DNA of 64,000 nt. Origin: Oerskovia jenensis (GTDB taxonomy: Bacteria > Actinomycetota > Actinomycetes > Actinomycetales > Cellulomonadaceae). A program made the position numbers and the translations under genes. This document shows positions 39,147 through 47,417 of the stretch, piece after piece. Below the pieces are notes generated by a model, which saw nothing but the letters and a program-made list of their open reading frames with translations, was not told the origin of the DNA and searched no databases. The stretch spans positions 2,604,001 to 2,668,000 of the forward strand of contig NZ_JAFBBO010000001.1 in the NCBI RefSeq assembly GCF_016907235.1, given 5' to 3'. The first letter of the stretch is position 1; every line of letters starts with the position of its first letter.

Positions 39147-40361
39147 ATGCAGTTCGGCATCTTCACCGTCGGCGACGTCACCACCGACCCCGTCACCGGT
39201 CGCACGCCCAACGACACCGAGCGCGTGCGGTCCATGCTCACCATCGCGAAGCACGCGGACGAGGCAGGCCTCGACGTGTTCGCCACGGGTGAGCACCACA
39301 ACCCCCCGTTCGTCCCGTCGTCCCCGACGACGATGCTCGGCTACCTCGCCGGGCAGACGAAGAACATCATCCTGTCGACCTCCACGACGCTCATCACCAC
39401 GAACGACCCGGTGAAGATCGCCGAGGACTACGCGATGCTCCAGGTCATCTCGGACGGCCGCATGGACCTCATGATGGGCCGCGGCAACACCGGTCCCGTC
39501 TACCCGTGGTTCGGCAAGGACATCCGCGAGGGCGTCAACCTCGCGATCGAGAACTACGCGCTGCTGCGCCGCCTCTGGGAGGAGGAGGTCGTGGACTGGC
39601 AGGGCAAGTACCGCACGCCGCTCCAGGGCTTCACGGCCACGCCGCGCCCGCTCGACGGCGTCGCGCCCTTCGTGTGGCACGGCTCGATCCGCACCCCGGA
39701 GATCGCCGAGCAGGCCGCCTACTACGGTGACGGCTTCTTCCACAACAACATCTTCTGGCCCATCAGCCACACCCAGCAGATGGTCCAGTACTACCGTCAG
39801 CGCTTCGAGCACTACGGCCACGGCCAGGCGGACCAGGCGATCGTCGGGCTCGGCGGCCAGGTCTTCATGCGCAAGAACTCCCAGGACGCGGTGCGCGAGT
39901 TCCGGCCCTACTTCGACAACGCGCCCGTCTACGGGCACGGCCCCTCGCTCGAGGACTTCAGCGCGCAGACCCCGTTGACCGTGGGCAGCCCGCAGGAGGT
40001 CATCGACCGCTACGGCGCCATGCGTGAGCACGTCGGCGACTACCAGCGCCAGCTCTTCCTCATGGACCACGCGGGCCTGCCGCTCAAGACGGTCCTCGAG
40101 CAGATCGACCTGCTGGCCGGCGAGGTCGTCCCCGTGCTCCGCAAGGAGATGGAGGCCAAGCGCCCCGCCCACGTCCCGAGCGACCCGCCGAGCCACGCCC
40201 AGCGCGTCGCCAAGGCCCGCGCCGAGGGCAAGATCGCGGAGCAGGTCGTCGCGGCCGCGGACCACTGGACGGGCAAGACCGCCGAGGACGACATCCTCGC
40301 CGCCGAGGCCGCCGAGGGCGCTGCGGGCACCACCCGCAAGGGCTCCGCGTTCGGTCTCTGA
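39147..40361 (+). CDS. LLM-class FMN-dependent monooxygenase (CE1758 family)
   Basis: A 404-residue luciferase-like TIM-barrel protein. MQFGIFTVGDVTTDP opens it; AKHADEAGLDVFATGEHHNP, SSPTTMLGYLAGQT, YAMLQVISDGRMDLMMGRGN and FVWHGSIRTPEIAEQAA are hallmarks of the actinobacterial CE1758-like group. The flavin supply is almost certainly the FMN reductase encoded next (40532), since this pair recurs together (CE1758/CE1759). The substrate is unknown. GAGGGAGC precedes the ATG. A Glu/Ala/Lys-rich tail (EGKIAEQVVAAADHW) closes the protein. The 26-bp dyad upstream indicates regulated, probably stress-induced, expression. Confidence 0.9.
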   Translation: MQFGIFTVGDVTTDPVTGRTPNDTERVRSMLTIAKHADEAGLDVFATGEHHNPPFVPSSPTTMLGYLAGQTKNIILSTSTTLITTNDPVKIAEDYAMLQVISDGRMDLMMGRGNTGPVYPWFGKDIREGVNLAIENYALLRRLWEEEVVDWQGKYRTPLQGFTATPRPLDGVAPFVWHGSIRTPEIAEQAAYYGDGFFHNNIFWPISHTQQMVQYYRQRFEHYGHGQADQAIVGLGGQVFMRKNSQDAVREFRPYFDNAPVYGHGPSLEDFSAQTPLTVGSPQEVIDRYGAMREHVGDYQRQLFLMDHAGLPLKTVLEQIDLLAGEVVPVLRKEMEAKRPAHVPSDPPSHAQRVAKARAEGKIAEQVVAAADHWTGKTAEDDILAAEAAEGAAGTTRKGSAFGL

Positions 40362-40391
40362 CCGAGCGTCCGCCCGGGGTCACCCGGGCGG

Positions 40392-40425
40392 GCCGGGCCG
40401 CCCTTGTGGCCAGGGGCGGCCCGGC
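40392..40425 (+). terminator. Hairpin between the monooxygenase and FMN reductase genes
   Basis: GCCGGGCCGCCC (40392-40403) pairs with GGGCGGCCCGGC (40414-40425), 10-nt loop, 31 nt after the monooxygenase stop. It could be an attenuator that lowers expression of the downstream reductase, or a full terminator. Confidence 0.65.
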
Positions 40426-40531
40426 TCCTCAGCACCGTCGGGCCACGAGCAGCACCACGCACCACGCACCACCCGCCGCACGTCCCGTGCGGCACACTCG
40501 AAGAACCCTCACGAACCAGGAGCACCACCTC

Positions 40532-41155
40532 ATGACCGCTCGCCAGATCGTCGCGATCTCCGCCGGCCTCGGCCAGCCGTCCTCGACCCGCCTCCTCGCC
40601 GACCGTCTCTCCGCCGCGACCGCGGCCGAGCTCGGCGACCTGGGCGTGGACGCCGAGGTCACGACCGTCGAGCTGCGCGACGTCGCCCACGCCATCACCG
40701 ACGCGATGCTCACGGGCTTCGCGAGCGGCGACCTCGCCGAGGTGATCGAGAAGGTCACGGGCGCCGACGCGCTCGTCCTGGTCACGCCGTTGTTCACGAC
40801 CACCTACTCGGGCCTCTTCAAGTCCTTCGTCGACATCCTCGACAAGGACTCGCTCCAGGGCATGCCCGTGCTGCTGGGCGCCACGGGCGGCACGTCCCGC
40901 CACTCGCTGGCCGTCGAGTACTCGATGCGCCCGCTGTTCACGTACCTGCACGCGGACGTCGCGACGACGTCGGTCTTCGCGGCCACGGACGACTGGGCCG
41001 CCGAGGGCGACAGCACGCACGACGCCGGCCCGCTCCCGGCCCGCATCCGCAAGGCGGCCAAGGAGCTCGCGGGCACGGTCGCGGCCCGCGACCCGCGCAC
41101 CACGACGGGCATGTTCGACGGCGTGCCGTCCTTCGCGCAGATGTTCGGCAAGTAG
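40532..41155 (+). CDS. NADPH-dependent FMN reductase (CE1759 family)
   Basis: A 207-residue flavodoxin-fold protein. QIVAISAGLGQPSSTRLLAD is the phosphate-binding opening; ALVLVTPLFTTTYSGLFKSF carries the flavin-contacting TPLF/Y segment, and MPVLLGATGGTSRHSLAVEY supplies the GxTGG loop. It should provide reduced FMN to the monooxygenase encoded just upstream. CAGGAGCACC precedes ATG 40532. The intergenic gap of 170 nt contains a hairpin, so the two genes may be only partly co-transcribed. Confidence 0.9.
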   Translation: MTARQIVAISAGLGQPSSTRLLADRLSAATAAELGDLGVDAEVTTVELRDVAHAITDAMLTGFASGDLAEVIEKVTGADALVLVTPLFTTTYSGLFKSFVDILDKDSLQGMPVLLGATGGTSRHSLAVEYSMRPLFTYLHADVATTSVFAATDDWAAEGDSTHDAGPLPARIRKAAKELAGTVAARDPRTTTGMFDGVPSFAQMFGK

Positions 41156-41246
41156 GGGCTTCGCCCGAGGACCCACCGGCGCGCCGGGTGGTGGACCCGG
41201 TTGAGGGACCGGGGTGCGCGCCGGGGACCCGCAGCGGTGCGGGAGA

Positions 41247-41280
41247 CGAAGGCCCCGACGGCTCGCCGTCGGGGCCTTCG
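41247..41280 (+). terminator. Hairpin terminator of the FMN reductase gene
   Basis: CGAAGGCCCCGACGGC (41247-41262) pairs with GCCGTCGGGGCCTTCG (41265-41280). The 16-bp stem is perfect; a few bases must open to form a loop. It lies 91 nt after the stop. Confidence 0.75.
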
Positions 41281-41410
41281 TGCTGCCCGGGGCGGAAGGG
41301 TGGGTGAAACGGGGTGTGACCCGCATCACCCGTCGCCCGGGAGGGCTCCTTCTGGATGTGCGCCCGACGACGAGGCGCCGACAACCCACCACCTCCCGAA
41401 AGGCACGTCC

Positions 41411-41917
41411 ATGTCCACCCTCTCCGTCAACGGTCCGGCGGTCTCCCGCCGAGGCTCCGTCTCGACCCACGTGAGCGACGCCGTCGACGCCCTCGCACGC
41501 TTCCTGACCCGCTGGTCCGTCCCCGCGCTGCGGGTCGCGCTCGGCCTGGTCTTCCTCGGGTTCGGGATCCTGAAGTTCTTCCCCGGAGCGAGCCCGGCCG
41601 AGGTCGTCGCCGAGCGCACGATCGACACCCTGACCCTGGGGCTCGTCCACGGCACGGTCGCCGTGGTCGCGACCGCGGTCGTCGAGTGCTTCATCGGGAT
41701 CACGCTCGTCACCGGGTACTGGCTGCGGGCGGGGCTCGTGGTCCTGGCCGGTGCGTTCGTCGGGATCCTCGCGCCGACGGTGCTGTTCTTCGACGAGCTG
41801 TTCGCCTCGGGCATGACGCTGCTCGGGCAGTACGTCCTCAAGGACGTCGTGCTGGTCGCCGCGGCGACCGTCGTCGGGGCCTACGCGCTGGGCGCCCGGC
41901 TGCGCCGCACCGCCTGA
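41411..41917 (+). CDS. DoxX-family membrane protein
   Basis: A 168-residue protein with four membrane helices. VPALRVALGLVFLGFGILKF followed by FFPGASPAEVVAERTID, and IGITLVTGYWLRAGLVVLAG are DoxX/DoxD landmarks. Related bacterial proteins are implicated in redox and thiol stress in mycobacteria, which is family knowledge rather than evidence here. ATG 41411 has AAAGGCACGTCC upstream. It converges with the HTTM gene, and both stop codons lie beside or inside a palindrome (41931-41977). Confidence 0.82.
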   Translation: MSTLSVNGPAVSRRGSVSTHVSDAVDALARFLTRWSVPALRVALGLVFLGFGILKFFPGASPAEVVAERTIDTLTLGLVHGTVAVVATAVVECFIGITLVTGYWLRAGLVVLAGAFVGILAPTVLFFDELFASGMTLLGQYVLKDVVLVAAATVVGAYALGARLRRTA

Positions 41918-41930
41918 GCGCGACGCGAGC

Positions 41931-41977
41931 TGCGGCGACGTGGGGTCATGGACGGACCGTGACCCCACGTCGCCGCA
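41931..41977. repeat. Perfect 18-bp palindrome overlapping a gene end
   Basis: TGCGGCGACGTGGGGTCA (41931-41948) pairs with TGACCCCACGTCGCCGCA (41960-41977), 11-nt loop. It provides the stop codon and last ten residues of the HTTM protein, and sits 14 nt after the DoxX stop. Confidence 0.9.
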
Positions 41978-42908
41978 TCTCGACGACGGGGCCCGCAGCG
42001 GGGCGCGCACCGTCCTCGCGCCCCGGCCCCGACGACCACCGCCCCGGCACCCGCCGCCCGGGCCGCAGCGCCATCGGCACCGCGACGGCCGCGGCCGTCA
42101 GGACCCACGCCGAGTAGTCCAGCCCGAGGAACGCCCAGATGCTGCCGTGCATCGCGGCGACCGCGAGCACGAACGGGACGCGCGTGACCCGGACCGCGAG
42201 CCACACCGGAGCCGTCAGCACGAGCACGAGCGCCCCGCCCGCGAGCGCCTGCGTGAGCCACGGCTGGTCGGCGACGGCGTGGACCCATGCCTCCCCGAAC
42301 GGGGACCCGCCCGCGCCCTGGCGCAGGACCCACGACATGTTGTCGCTGAGGACCCACCCGGTGCCGCTGTGCCGCAGCTTCTGCGCCCCGGTGAGGAAGT
42401 ACACCGTGGCGAGCGCCGCGAGCGCGGCGCGTGGCGGCCAGCCCCAGCGCGTGCTCCGCTCCGTGGTGGGCAGCGCTCGTGGCGGGTCGCCCGCGAACAG
42501 CAGGACGAACCCGACCGTGACCGTCAGGACGTCGGGGTGCAGGACCTTTCCCGAGCTGCCCCACAGGGCGGCGAGAGCGGTGTACGCGCACCAGGCGAGC
42601 ACGAACCCCGCGCGTCCGGAGCGGCGTGCCACGACGAGCGTCACGCCCAGCAGCCCGGCGCACTGCACCACGACGAGCAGCCAGGCGGGCGGGGCCAGGA
42701 GCAGCCAGCCCAGGACGGACCCGTGGTCGGTGAGCGCGGCGGGCCGGTCGGCGACCACGGTCCAGTCGCGCGTGGCCAGGCGCAGCCCGATCACGAGCGC
42801 GAGGAGCGTGCGCACCTCGAGCAGCCGGTAGGCGGGACCGGGGGCCACGAGGGCGCGGTCGAGGACGTGAACCGCCCGGCACAGCGACGACCCGGCCGGC
42901 CCGCTCAC
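41946..42908 (-). CDS. HTTM-domain membrane protein
   Basis: A 320-residue protein with eight or nine helices, resembling the HTTM (vitamin K-dependent carboxylase-like transmembrane) family: YRLLEVRTLLALVIGLRLAT, WGSSGKVLHPDVLTVTVGFV and LATVYFLTGAQKLRHSGTGW with the K-x-x-x-SGxxW signature. True carboxylase activity is not expected. Its C-terminus (MRRRGVTVRP) is encoded by palindrome 41931-41977. The start is GTG 42908, overlapping the stop of the upstream membrane-anchored partner, a gene arrangement that is common for this family in actinobacteria. Confidence 0.8.
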   Translation of the reverse strand: MSGPAGSSLCRAVHVLDRALVAPGPAYRLLEVRTLLALVIGLRLATRDWTVVADRPAALTDHGSVLGWLLLAPPAWLLVVVQCAGLLGVTLVVARRSGRAGFVLAWCAYTALAALWGSSGKVLHPDVLTVTVGFVLLFAGDPPRALPTTERSTRWGWPPRAALAALATVYFLTGAQKLRHSGTGWVLSDNMSWVLRQGAGGSPFGEAWVHAVADQPWLTQALAGGALVLVLTAPVWLAVRVTRVPFVLAVAAMHGSIWAFLGLDYSAWVLTAAAVAVPMALRPGRRVPGRWSSGPGREDGARPAAGPVVEMRRRGVTVRP

Positions 42909-43417
42909 GGCACGACCTCCAGGACCGTCTCGCGCGACCGCTCGACCCAGCCGCTCGCGCTGTCGGGCAAAGTGCGCACCGTGCGTTCGAGCCGGACGGT
43001 GCGCACCTCTGCGGGGTCGATCCCCGCCAGGTCCAACCAGGCGGACACCATCTCACGGCGACGCTCGGGTGGGGCCGCGGCGAGGTCCGGGTACTGGCGG
43101 GTCGTCGTGGCGAGGGGCTCGGCAGGGTCGGTCGGGTGGACGAGGACGTCACCGTCGTCGGTCTCGGCCACGAGCTCGAGGGTCACGGTCGTGCCGGTCC
43201 GTACCGTGCTGAAGAGCCGGTACGCGGTGAGCGGCCACACCTCGGCCTCGGCGGCGGCCGTCACCAGCAGCGTGAGCACGACCCCGTACGTGACACCTCG
43301 TGCTCGACGCAGGTCGTGGCGGACCGCACGACCCGCGCGGGTGGTGGCGTCGGGCCAGGGCGCGGCCCAGGCGGGGCGGCGCCCGCGCGTGGTTCGGGCA
43401 TCGTCGCGGAGGGGCAC
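42905..43417 (-). CDS. Hypothetical single-pass membrane protein, partner of the HTTM protein
   Basis: A 170-residue protein. A basic N-terminus (RRPAWAAPWPDATTRAGRAV) leads to one hydrophobic helix (about 43-65) and a soluble C-terminal part of about 105 residues, presumably outside: WPLTAYRLFSTVRTGTTVTL, then VLVHPTDPAE and ETVLEVVP. The phrase YRLFS near the membrane is typical of proteins encoded beside HTTM genes. No enzyme motif is present. It overlaps the HTTM start (GTGA), so the two are probably made together as a membrane complex. Confidence 0.7.
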   Translation of the reverse strand: MPLRDDARTTRGRRPAWAAPWPDATTRAGRAVRHDLRRARGVTYGVVLTLLVTAAAEAEVWPLTAYRLFSTVRTGTTVTLELVAETDDGDVLVHPTDPAEPLATTTRQYPDLAAAPPERRREMVSAWLDLAGIDPAEVRTVRLERTVRTLPDSASGWVERSRETVLEVVP

Positions 43418-43527
43418 GCGTCGACCTTCCCAGGCCCCCCGGCACGGGACATCCGCCCGACGGCGGCACTCGCCCTCGCCCCAGGGTGCGGTCCTCGCGG
43501 GGTGGGGTCAGCCCTGGGGCTGTTGCG

Positions 43528-43539
43528 GCGCCGTCGGGC
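43528..43539. repeat. Dispersed GCGCCGTCGGGC motif copy in a divergent promoter region
   Basis: This copy is in the spacer between the divergent hypothetical protein (43417) and ClC (43594) genes; the related GCCCGACGGC is at 43455. See the finding on the dispersed motif. Confidence 0.5.
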
Positions 43540-43593
43540 AGGGGGCGCGGGCCCCGGGGCGCGCGCGGGCGGCCCGCGTGCCACGCTGGGCGC

Positions 43594-44928
43594 ATGGCTG
43601 CGAGGGACGACGACGCGACCTCCCGCCCGGCGCCGCCCAACCCGCTCCCGCCGGACGCCCCGGCGCTGCGCACGCTGCTGAGGCTGTGCGTGCCCGCGGT
43701 GCTGGTCGGGATCGTGTCGGCGCTCGTGCTCTACGCGCTCGACTGGTTGTCGGCGGCGGCCGAGGACCTCCTGTGGACGGACCTGCCGGGATCGCTGGGG
43801 GTGGACCCGGACTCCCGCTGGTGGATCTTCGGGATGCTGACCGGCGCGGGACTGCTCGTGGGGCTCGTCGTGTGGCTCGTGCCGGGCCACGGAGGCCGCG
43901 ACTCCGCGACGACCGAGCTCATCGCGCCCCCGCTGCCGCTCCACGTGCTGCCGAGCCTCGCGGTCGTCACGGTCCTGGGGCTCGCCGGGGGAGTGAGCCT
44001 GGGACCCGAGAACCCGATCATCGCGATCAACACCGCGCTGCTCGTCGCGCTGGTCGCGCGGCTGTGGCGCCAGGTCCCCACGGACCTCGTCGTGATGCTG
44101 GCCGCGGCAGCGACGATCGGTGCGCTGTTCGGGACCCCCGTCGCGGCCGCGCTCGTGTTCACGGGCGTCGTCGCGGGCTTCCCCCGGGGTGGGCCGCTGT
44201 TCGACCGGTTGTTCCTGCCGCTCGTCTCGGCCGGTGCGGGGGCCATGACCATGGACGCGATCGGGCGCCCGTTCGGTTCGATGGACCTGCCCGACCTCGG
44301 GGTGCCGGACCTCGGCGACGTCGGCATCTCGCTCGCGGTCGCGACGCTCGCCGCAGGCGCGGCCCTGCTGGGCGTGCTCGCGTTCAGGCACCTGCACCGG
44401 TTCTTCCACGGCATGGGGAACCCGGTCCTGTACGTGACGCTCGGCGGCGTGCTCCTGGGGATCCTCGGCGCGATCGGCGGACCGCTCACGCTCTTCAAGG
44501 GCTCCCAGCAGTCGTTCGAGCTCGTCCAGCAGCGCGCCGACTTCTCGACGTGGAACCTGGTCCTCATCTTCGCGGTCAAGCTCGTGGCGCTCGTGATCGC
44601 GGCCGCGGCGGGCTTCCGGGGCGGGCGGATCTTCCCCGCGGTGTTCATCGGGGTCGCGGCCGGGGTCGCCGTCAACGCGGCCTTCCCCGGCGCGCCGCTC
44701 GGGCTCTCGGTCGCGAGCGGCGTCCTGGGCGTGGTCCTGGCCGTCGGGCGCGACGGATGGATCGCGTTGTTCGTCGCGGTCGCGGTCGTGGGGGACGTCG
44801 GGGTCCTGCCCGTGCTGTGCCTCGCGATCCTGCCGGCGTGGCTGCTCGTGCGCAGCTTCCCGGAGATGCTCGCGGCCCCCGAGGTCACGGACGTGCCCGT
44901 GCCGCGCGCAGGCACGGGCGGCGACTAG
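43594..44928 (+). CDS. ClC-family chloride channel/transporter (YfeO-like)
   Basis: A 444-residue protein with ten or more helices. The selectivity motifs are altered from classical ClC: GGVSLGPENP stands where GREGP is expected, FRGGRIFPA is the later GGxFxP, and GRDGWIALFVAV lies near the last helices. These variants match the YfeO/ion-channel subgroup rather than CLC-ec1. The proton glutamate is retained in SLGPENP. It may move chloride or another anion such as fluoride; which one is not evident. ATG 43594 follows CGCTGGGCGC. Confidence 0.83.
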   Translation: MAARDDDATSRPAPPNPLPPDAPALRTLLRLCVPAVLVGIVSALVLYALDWLSAAAEDLLWTDLPGSLGVDPDSRWWIFGMLTGAGLLVGLVVWLVPGHGGRDSATTELIAPPLPLHVLPSLAVVTVLGLAGGVSLGPENPIIAINTALLVALVARLWRQVPTDLVVMLAAAATIGALFGTPVAAALVFTGVVAGFPRGGPLFDRLFLPLVSAGAGAMTMDAIGRPFGSMDLPDLGVPDLGDVGISLAVATLAAGAALLGVLAFRHLHRFFHGMGNPVLYVTLGGVLLGILGAIGGPLTLFKGSQQSFELVQQRADFSTWNLVLIFAVKLVALVIAAAAGFRGGRIFPAVFIGVAAGVAVNAAFPGAPLGLSVASGVLGVVLAVGRDGWIALFVAVAVVGDVGVLPVLCLAILPAWLLVRSFPEMLAAPEVTDVPVPRAGTGGD

Positions 44929-44946
44929 CGGCCCTCGGGTACTCGC

Positions 44947-45168
44947 TCACCCGCTGCCCGGGGCACCCGCCGGACACGCTGCCGGCCCCGACGGGACCGA
45001 CAGCACCGACATGCTCGACGTCGACAGCGGGGCGTCGCGCGCCACGAGCTCGTACGCCGACACCGCGCTCGCCAGGATCCCGGCCCCGATGACCGCCGCG
45101 TACACGCGGTCCGCGAGGGACGGCCGACAGTGATGGACCGGGGGCGGGGCAGGCACGGTGCGGGACAT
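44947..45168 (-). CDS. Small hypothetical membrane protein
   Basis: A 73-residue ORF: MSRTVPAPPPVHHC, then one hydrophobic helix VYAAVIGAGILASAVSAYEL, and an extracellular-looking Ser/Pro tail ending AGAPGSG. It is divergent from the sensor kinase at 45342 and converges with ClC (stop 44928). Single-helix proteins beside sensor kinases sometimes modulate them, but nothing here proves it. No clear ribosome site; evidence is codon texture and a credible helix. Confidence 0.42.
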   Translation of the reverse strand: MSRTVPAPPPVHHCRPSLADRVYAAVIGAGILASAVSAYELVARDAPLSTSSMSVLSVPSGPAACPAGAPGSG

Positions 45169-45341
45169 GCCCCGAGCATCGCCCGGCCCACGGACGCGGG
45201 GCATCGCTCCCAGGGCGGTACCGGGCCTCGCCGTAGGGTGCCCCGCGCCCCGCCGGGCTCCCTCCTGGGGCGGACGCGCCGTCGTCGGGCACCAGCCCCA
45301 GGGCGGTGCCGTGCCCGCAGCCGACTCGCTACGGTGGGGGC

Positions 45342-46526
45342 GTGCCGCCCCTCCACCGCGCGCCCGTGTGGGCGCAGGACCTCCTCGTCGCCCTCGCGGT
45401 CGGTGCGGTCTGGTTCGGGTTCGTCGGCTCCATGTACCGGGGCGACTACTGGCGGCCGCACTTCATCGAGCCGTACTGGTGGACGGGGGCCTGGCTCGTC
45501 CTGACGCTCGCCCTGCGGCGGGTCGCGCCCGGGTGGGCCTTCTGGGGCACCGTGACCTTCTACCCCCTGTGCCAGGACGGCGCGGGGGGCAACCAGTTCC
45601 ACCTCGTGCCGCTCCTGGTCGCGGCCTTCGGCGCGACCCGGCACGGGGCCGTGCCGCTGCCGCTCGCGACGATCGCGGTCACGCTCTCGGGCTGGGCGCT
45701 CAACCTCTGGATGCCGCCCTGGCCCGGGTACTCGGCGATCTACGCGTCGGGCAGCCCGTCGGAGATCCTCACCACGGTCGCCCTGGCGCTCGCGGCCGTC
45801 TCGCTCGGGTGGATGGTCCGGCGCATCGCGGTGACGGGCGAGGCCCTGCGCGAGCGCAACCAGGAGCTCACGGCCCTGCAGGGCCGCCTCGCAGAGCAGG
45901 CCGTGCTCGCCGAGCGCACGCGCATCGCCCGCGAGCTGCACGACGTCGTCGCGCACCACATGGCCGCGATCGTCGTCCGGGCGCAGGCCGCGGACCGTGT
46001 CGCGCCCAACCAGCCCCACGCCCCGGCCGAGGCCGTCACGTGGATCGCCGAGGAGGGCAAGAAGGCGCTGACCTCGATGCGCTCGGTCGTGCACGTGCTG
46101 CGCCGGGAGGCGGGGGACGCGCTCGAGCTCGCGCCCGCCCCCGCGCTCGTCGACGTCCGTGCCGCGGCCGCGCGCCTCGCCGACGCGGGCCGGGTCGTCG
46201 AGCTCGACCTGCCCGACGACCTGGGAGACCTGTCCGCCGAGGTGAGCCTCGCCGTCGTGCGCATCGCCCAGGAGGGCCTGACCAACGTCCTGCTGCACTC
46301 GATCGCGCCCCGCGCGAGCCTCGAGATCGTCTCGACCGCCGGCTACGTGCGCGTCGCCGTGCGCGACCCCGGGCCGCCCCTGCCCGACAACCCCGACCTG
46401 CACGGCGGCAACGGGCTGCTGAACATGCGCGAACGAGCCCAGTCCTGCGGCGGCACGCTGTCCGCCGGTCCCGACCAGAACGGCGGCTGGCGCGTCCAGG
46501 CCGTCCTGCCCCGAGAGGCGACATGA
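45342..46526 (+). CDS. DesK/NarX-type sensor histidine kinase
   Basis: A 394-residue kinase from GTG 45342, which follows TACGGTGGGGGC; an in-frame ATG 36 nt upstream would cross that probable promoter. Four or five membrane segments (about 10-150) include aromatic-rich loops (GDYWRPHFIEPYWW). A short coil (RERNQELTALQGRLAEQAV) leads to the HisKA_3 box RIARELHDVVAHHMAAIVVR with the phospho-histidine near residue 200. The HATPase has EGLTNVLLHS (N-box, unusual LLHS) and GNGLLNMRERAQSCGG. The stop overlaps the regulator start by 4 nt. Confidence 0.88.
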   Translation: MPPLHRAPVWAQDLLVALAVGAVWFGFVGSMYRGDYWRPHFIEPYWWTGAWLVLTLALRRVAPGWAFWGTVTFYPLCQDGAGGNQFHLVPLLVAAFGATRHGAVPLPLATIAVTLSGWALNLWMPPWPGYSAIYASGSPSEILTTVALALAAVSLGWMVRRIAVTGEALRERNQELTALQGRLAEQAVLAERTRIARELHDVVAHHMAAIVVRAQAADRVAPNQPHAPAEAVTWIAEEGKKALTSMRSVVHVLRREAGDALELAPAPALVDVRAAAARLADAGRVVELDLPDDLGDLSAEVSLAVVRIAQEGLTNVLLHSIAPRASLEIVSTAGYVRVAVRDPGPPLPDNPDLHGGNGLLNMRERAQSCGGTLSAGPDQNGGWRVQAVLPREAT

Positions 46527-47305
46527 CCCACGTCCCCGTCCCGCCCCCGCCGCCGCCCGGGAGCCCGCCCGCGACCGTTCGTGGGCCCCTCGTCGCCGAG
46601 AGCCGGGCGTTCGACGAGCCCGTGCGGGTGGTCGTGGTCGACGACCAGGCGACCATCCGTCTCGGCCTGCGCATGATCCTCGACAACGAGCCCGACATCA
46701 CGGTCGTGGGCGAGGCGGCCGACGGCGCCCAGGGGGTCCAGATGGCTCGCGCCCTCATGCCCGACGTCGTCCTCATGGACGTGCGCATGCCGCACCTCAA
46801 CGGGATCGACGCCGCCGCTCGGATCGCCGAGGATCCCGACCTCGCGGGCGTGCGCACGCTCGTCCTGACCACGTTCGACGACGACGAGTACGTCTACGGG
46901 GCCCTGCGCGCGGGGGCCGCCGGGTTCTTGCTCAAGGACGCCGACCCCGAGTCCCTCGTGACCGCGGTCCACCGGGTCCGCGCGGGGGACGGCCTGCTCG
47001 ACCCGGGGGTCACGCGCCGGATCATCGAGCGCTGGGTCGAGCTCTCGGACCGGCACGCAGTCGCGGGCGCGCAGAGCGCGGTACGCGCGGGGACGGGCCT
47101 CGAGGCCGCGACCCCGCGCGAGATCGAGGTCCTGCTGGCCGTCGCCCGTGGGCTGTCGAACAAGGAGGTCGGGGACGAGCTGTTCCTCTCGGAGGCGACC
47201 GTCAAGAGCCACGTCCGCTCGCTGCTGACCAAGGTGGGGCTCACGAACCGCGTCCAGCTCGTGATCCTCGCGTACGAGGCGGGGCTGGTGCGCCCGGGGC
47301 GGTGA
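46523..47305 (+). CDS. NarL/FixJ-family response regulator
   Basis: A 260-residue regulator with a 35-residue Pro-rich N-terminal extension (MTHVPVPPPPPPGSPP) unusual for the family. The receiver follows with VVVVDDQATIRLGLRMI, phospho-acceptor D86 in VVLMDVRMPHLNG, LTTFDDDEYVYGAL and K in FLLKD. The LuxR HTH has ATPREIEVLLAVARGLSNKE and SEATVKSHVRSLLTKVGLTN. It is the partner of the kinase 45342-46526. Downstream, pyridoxal kinase begins after 112 nt with its own TAGGCT box, so it is a separate unit. Confidence 0.9.
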   Translation: MTHVPVPPPPPPGSPPATVRGPLVAESRAFDEPVRVVVVDDQATIRLGLRMILDNEPDITVVGEAADGAQGVQMARALMPDVVLMDVRMPHLNGIDAAARIAEDPDLAGVRTLVLTTFDDDEYVYGALRAGAAGFLLKDADPESLVTAVHRVRAGDGLLDPGVTRRIIERWVELSDRHAVAGAQSAVRAGTGLEAATPREIEVLLAVARGLSNKEVGDELFLSEATVKSHVRSLLTKVGLTNRVQLVILAYEAGLVRPGR

Positions 47306-47417
47306 GCGGCCCGGGGTGCCCGGGCCACCTCGCGTGAGGGCCTGCGGCGCGGCGTAGGCTTTCCCGGGGGCTCGGCCCCGGTCCCACCACTCTTCCTCGA
47401 AGGACACAGGCAGCACC

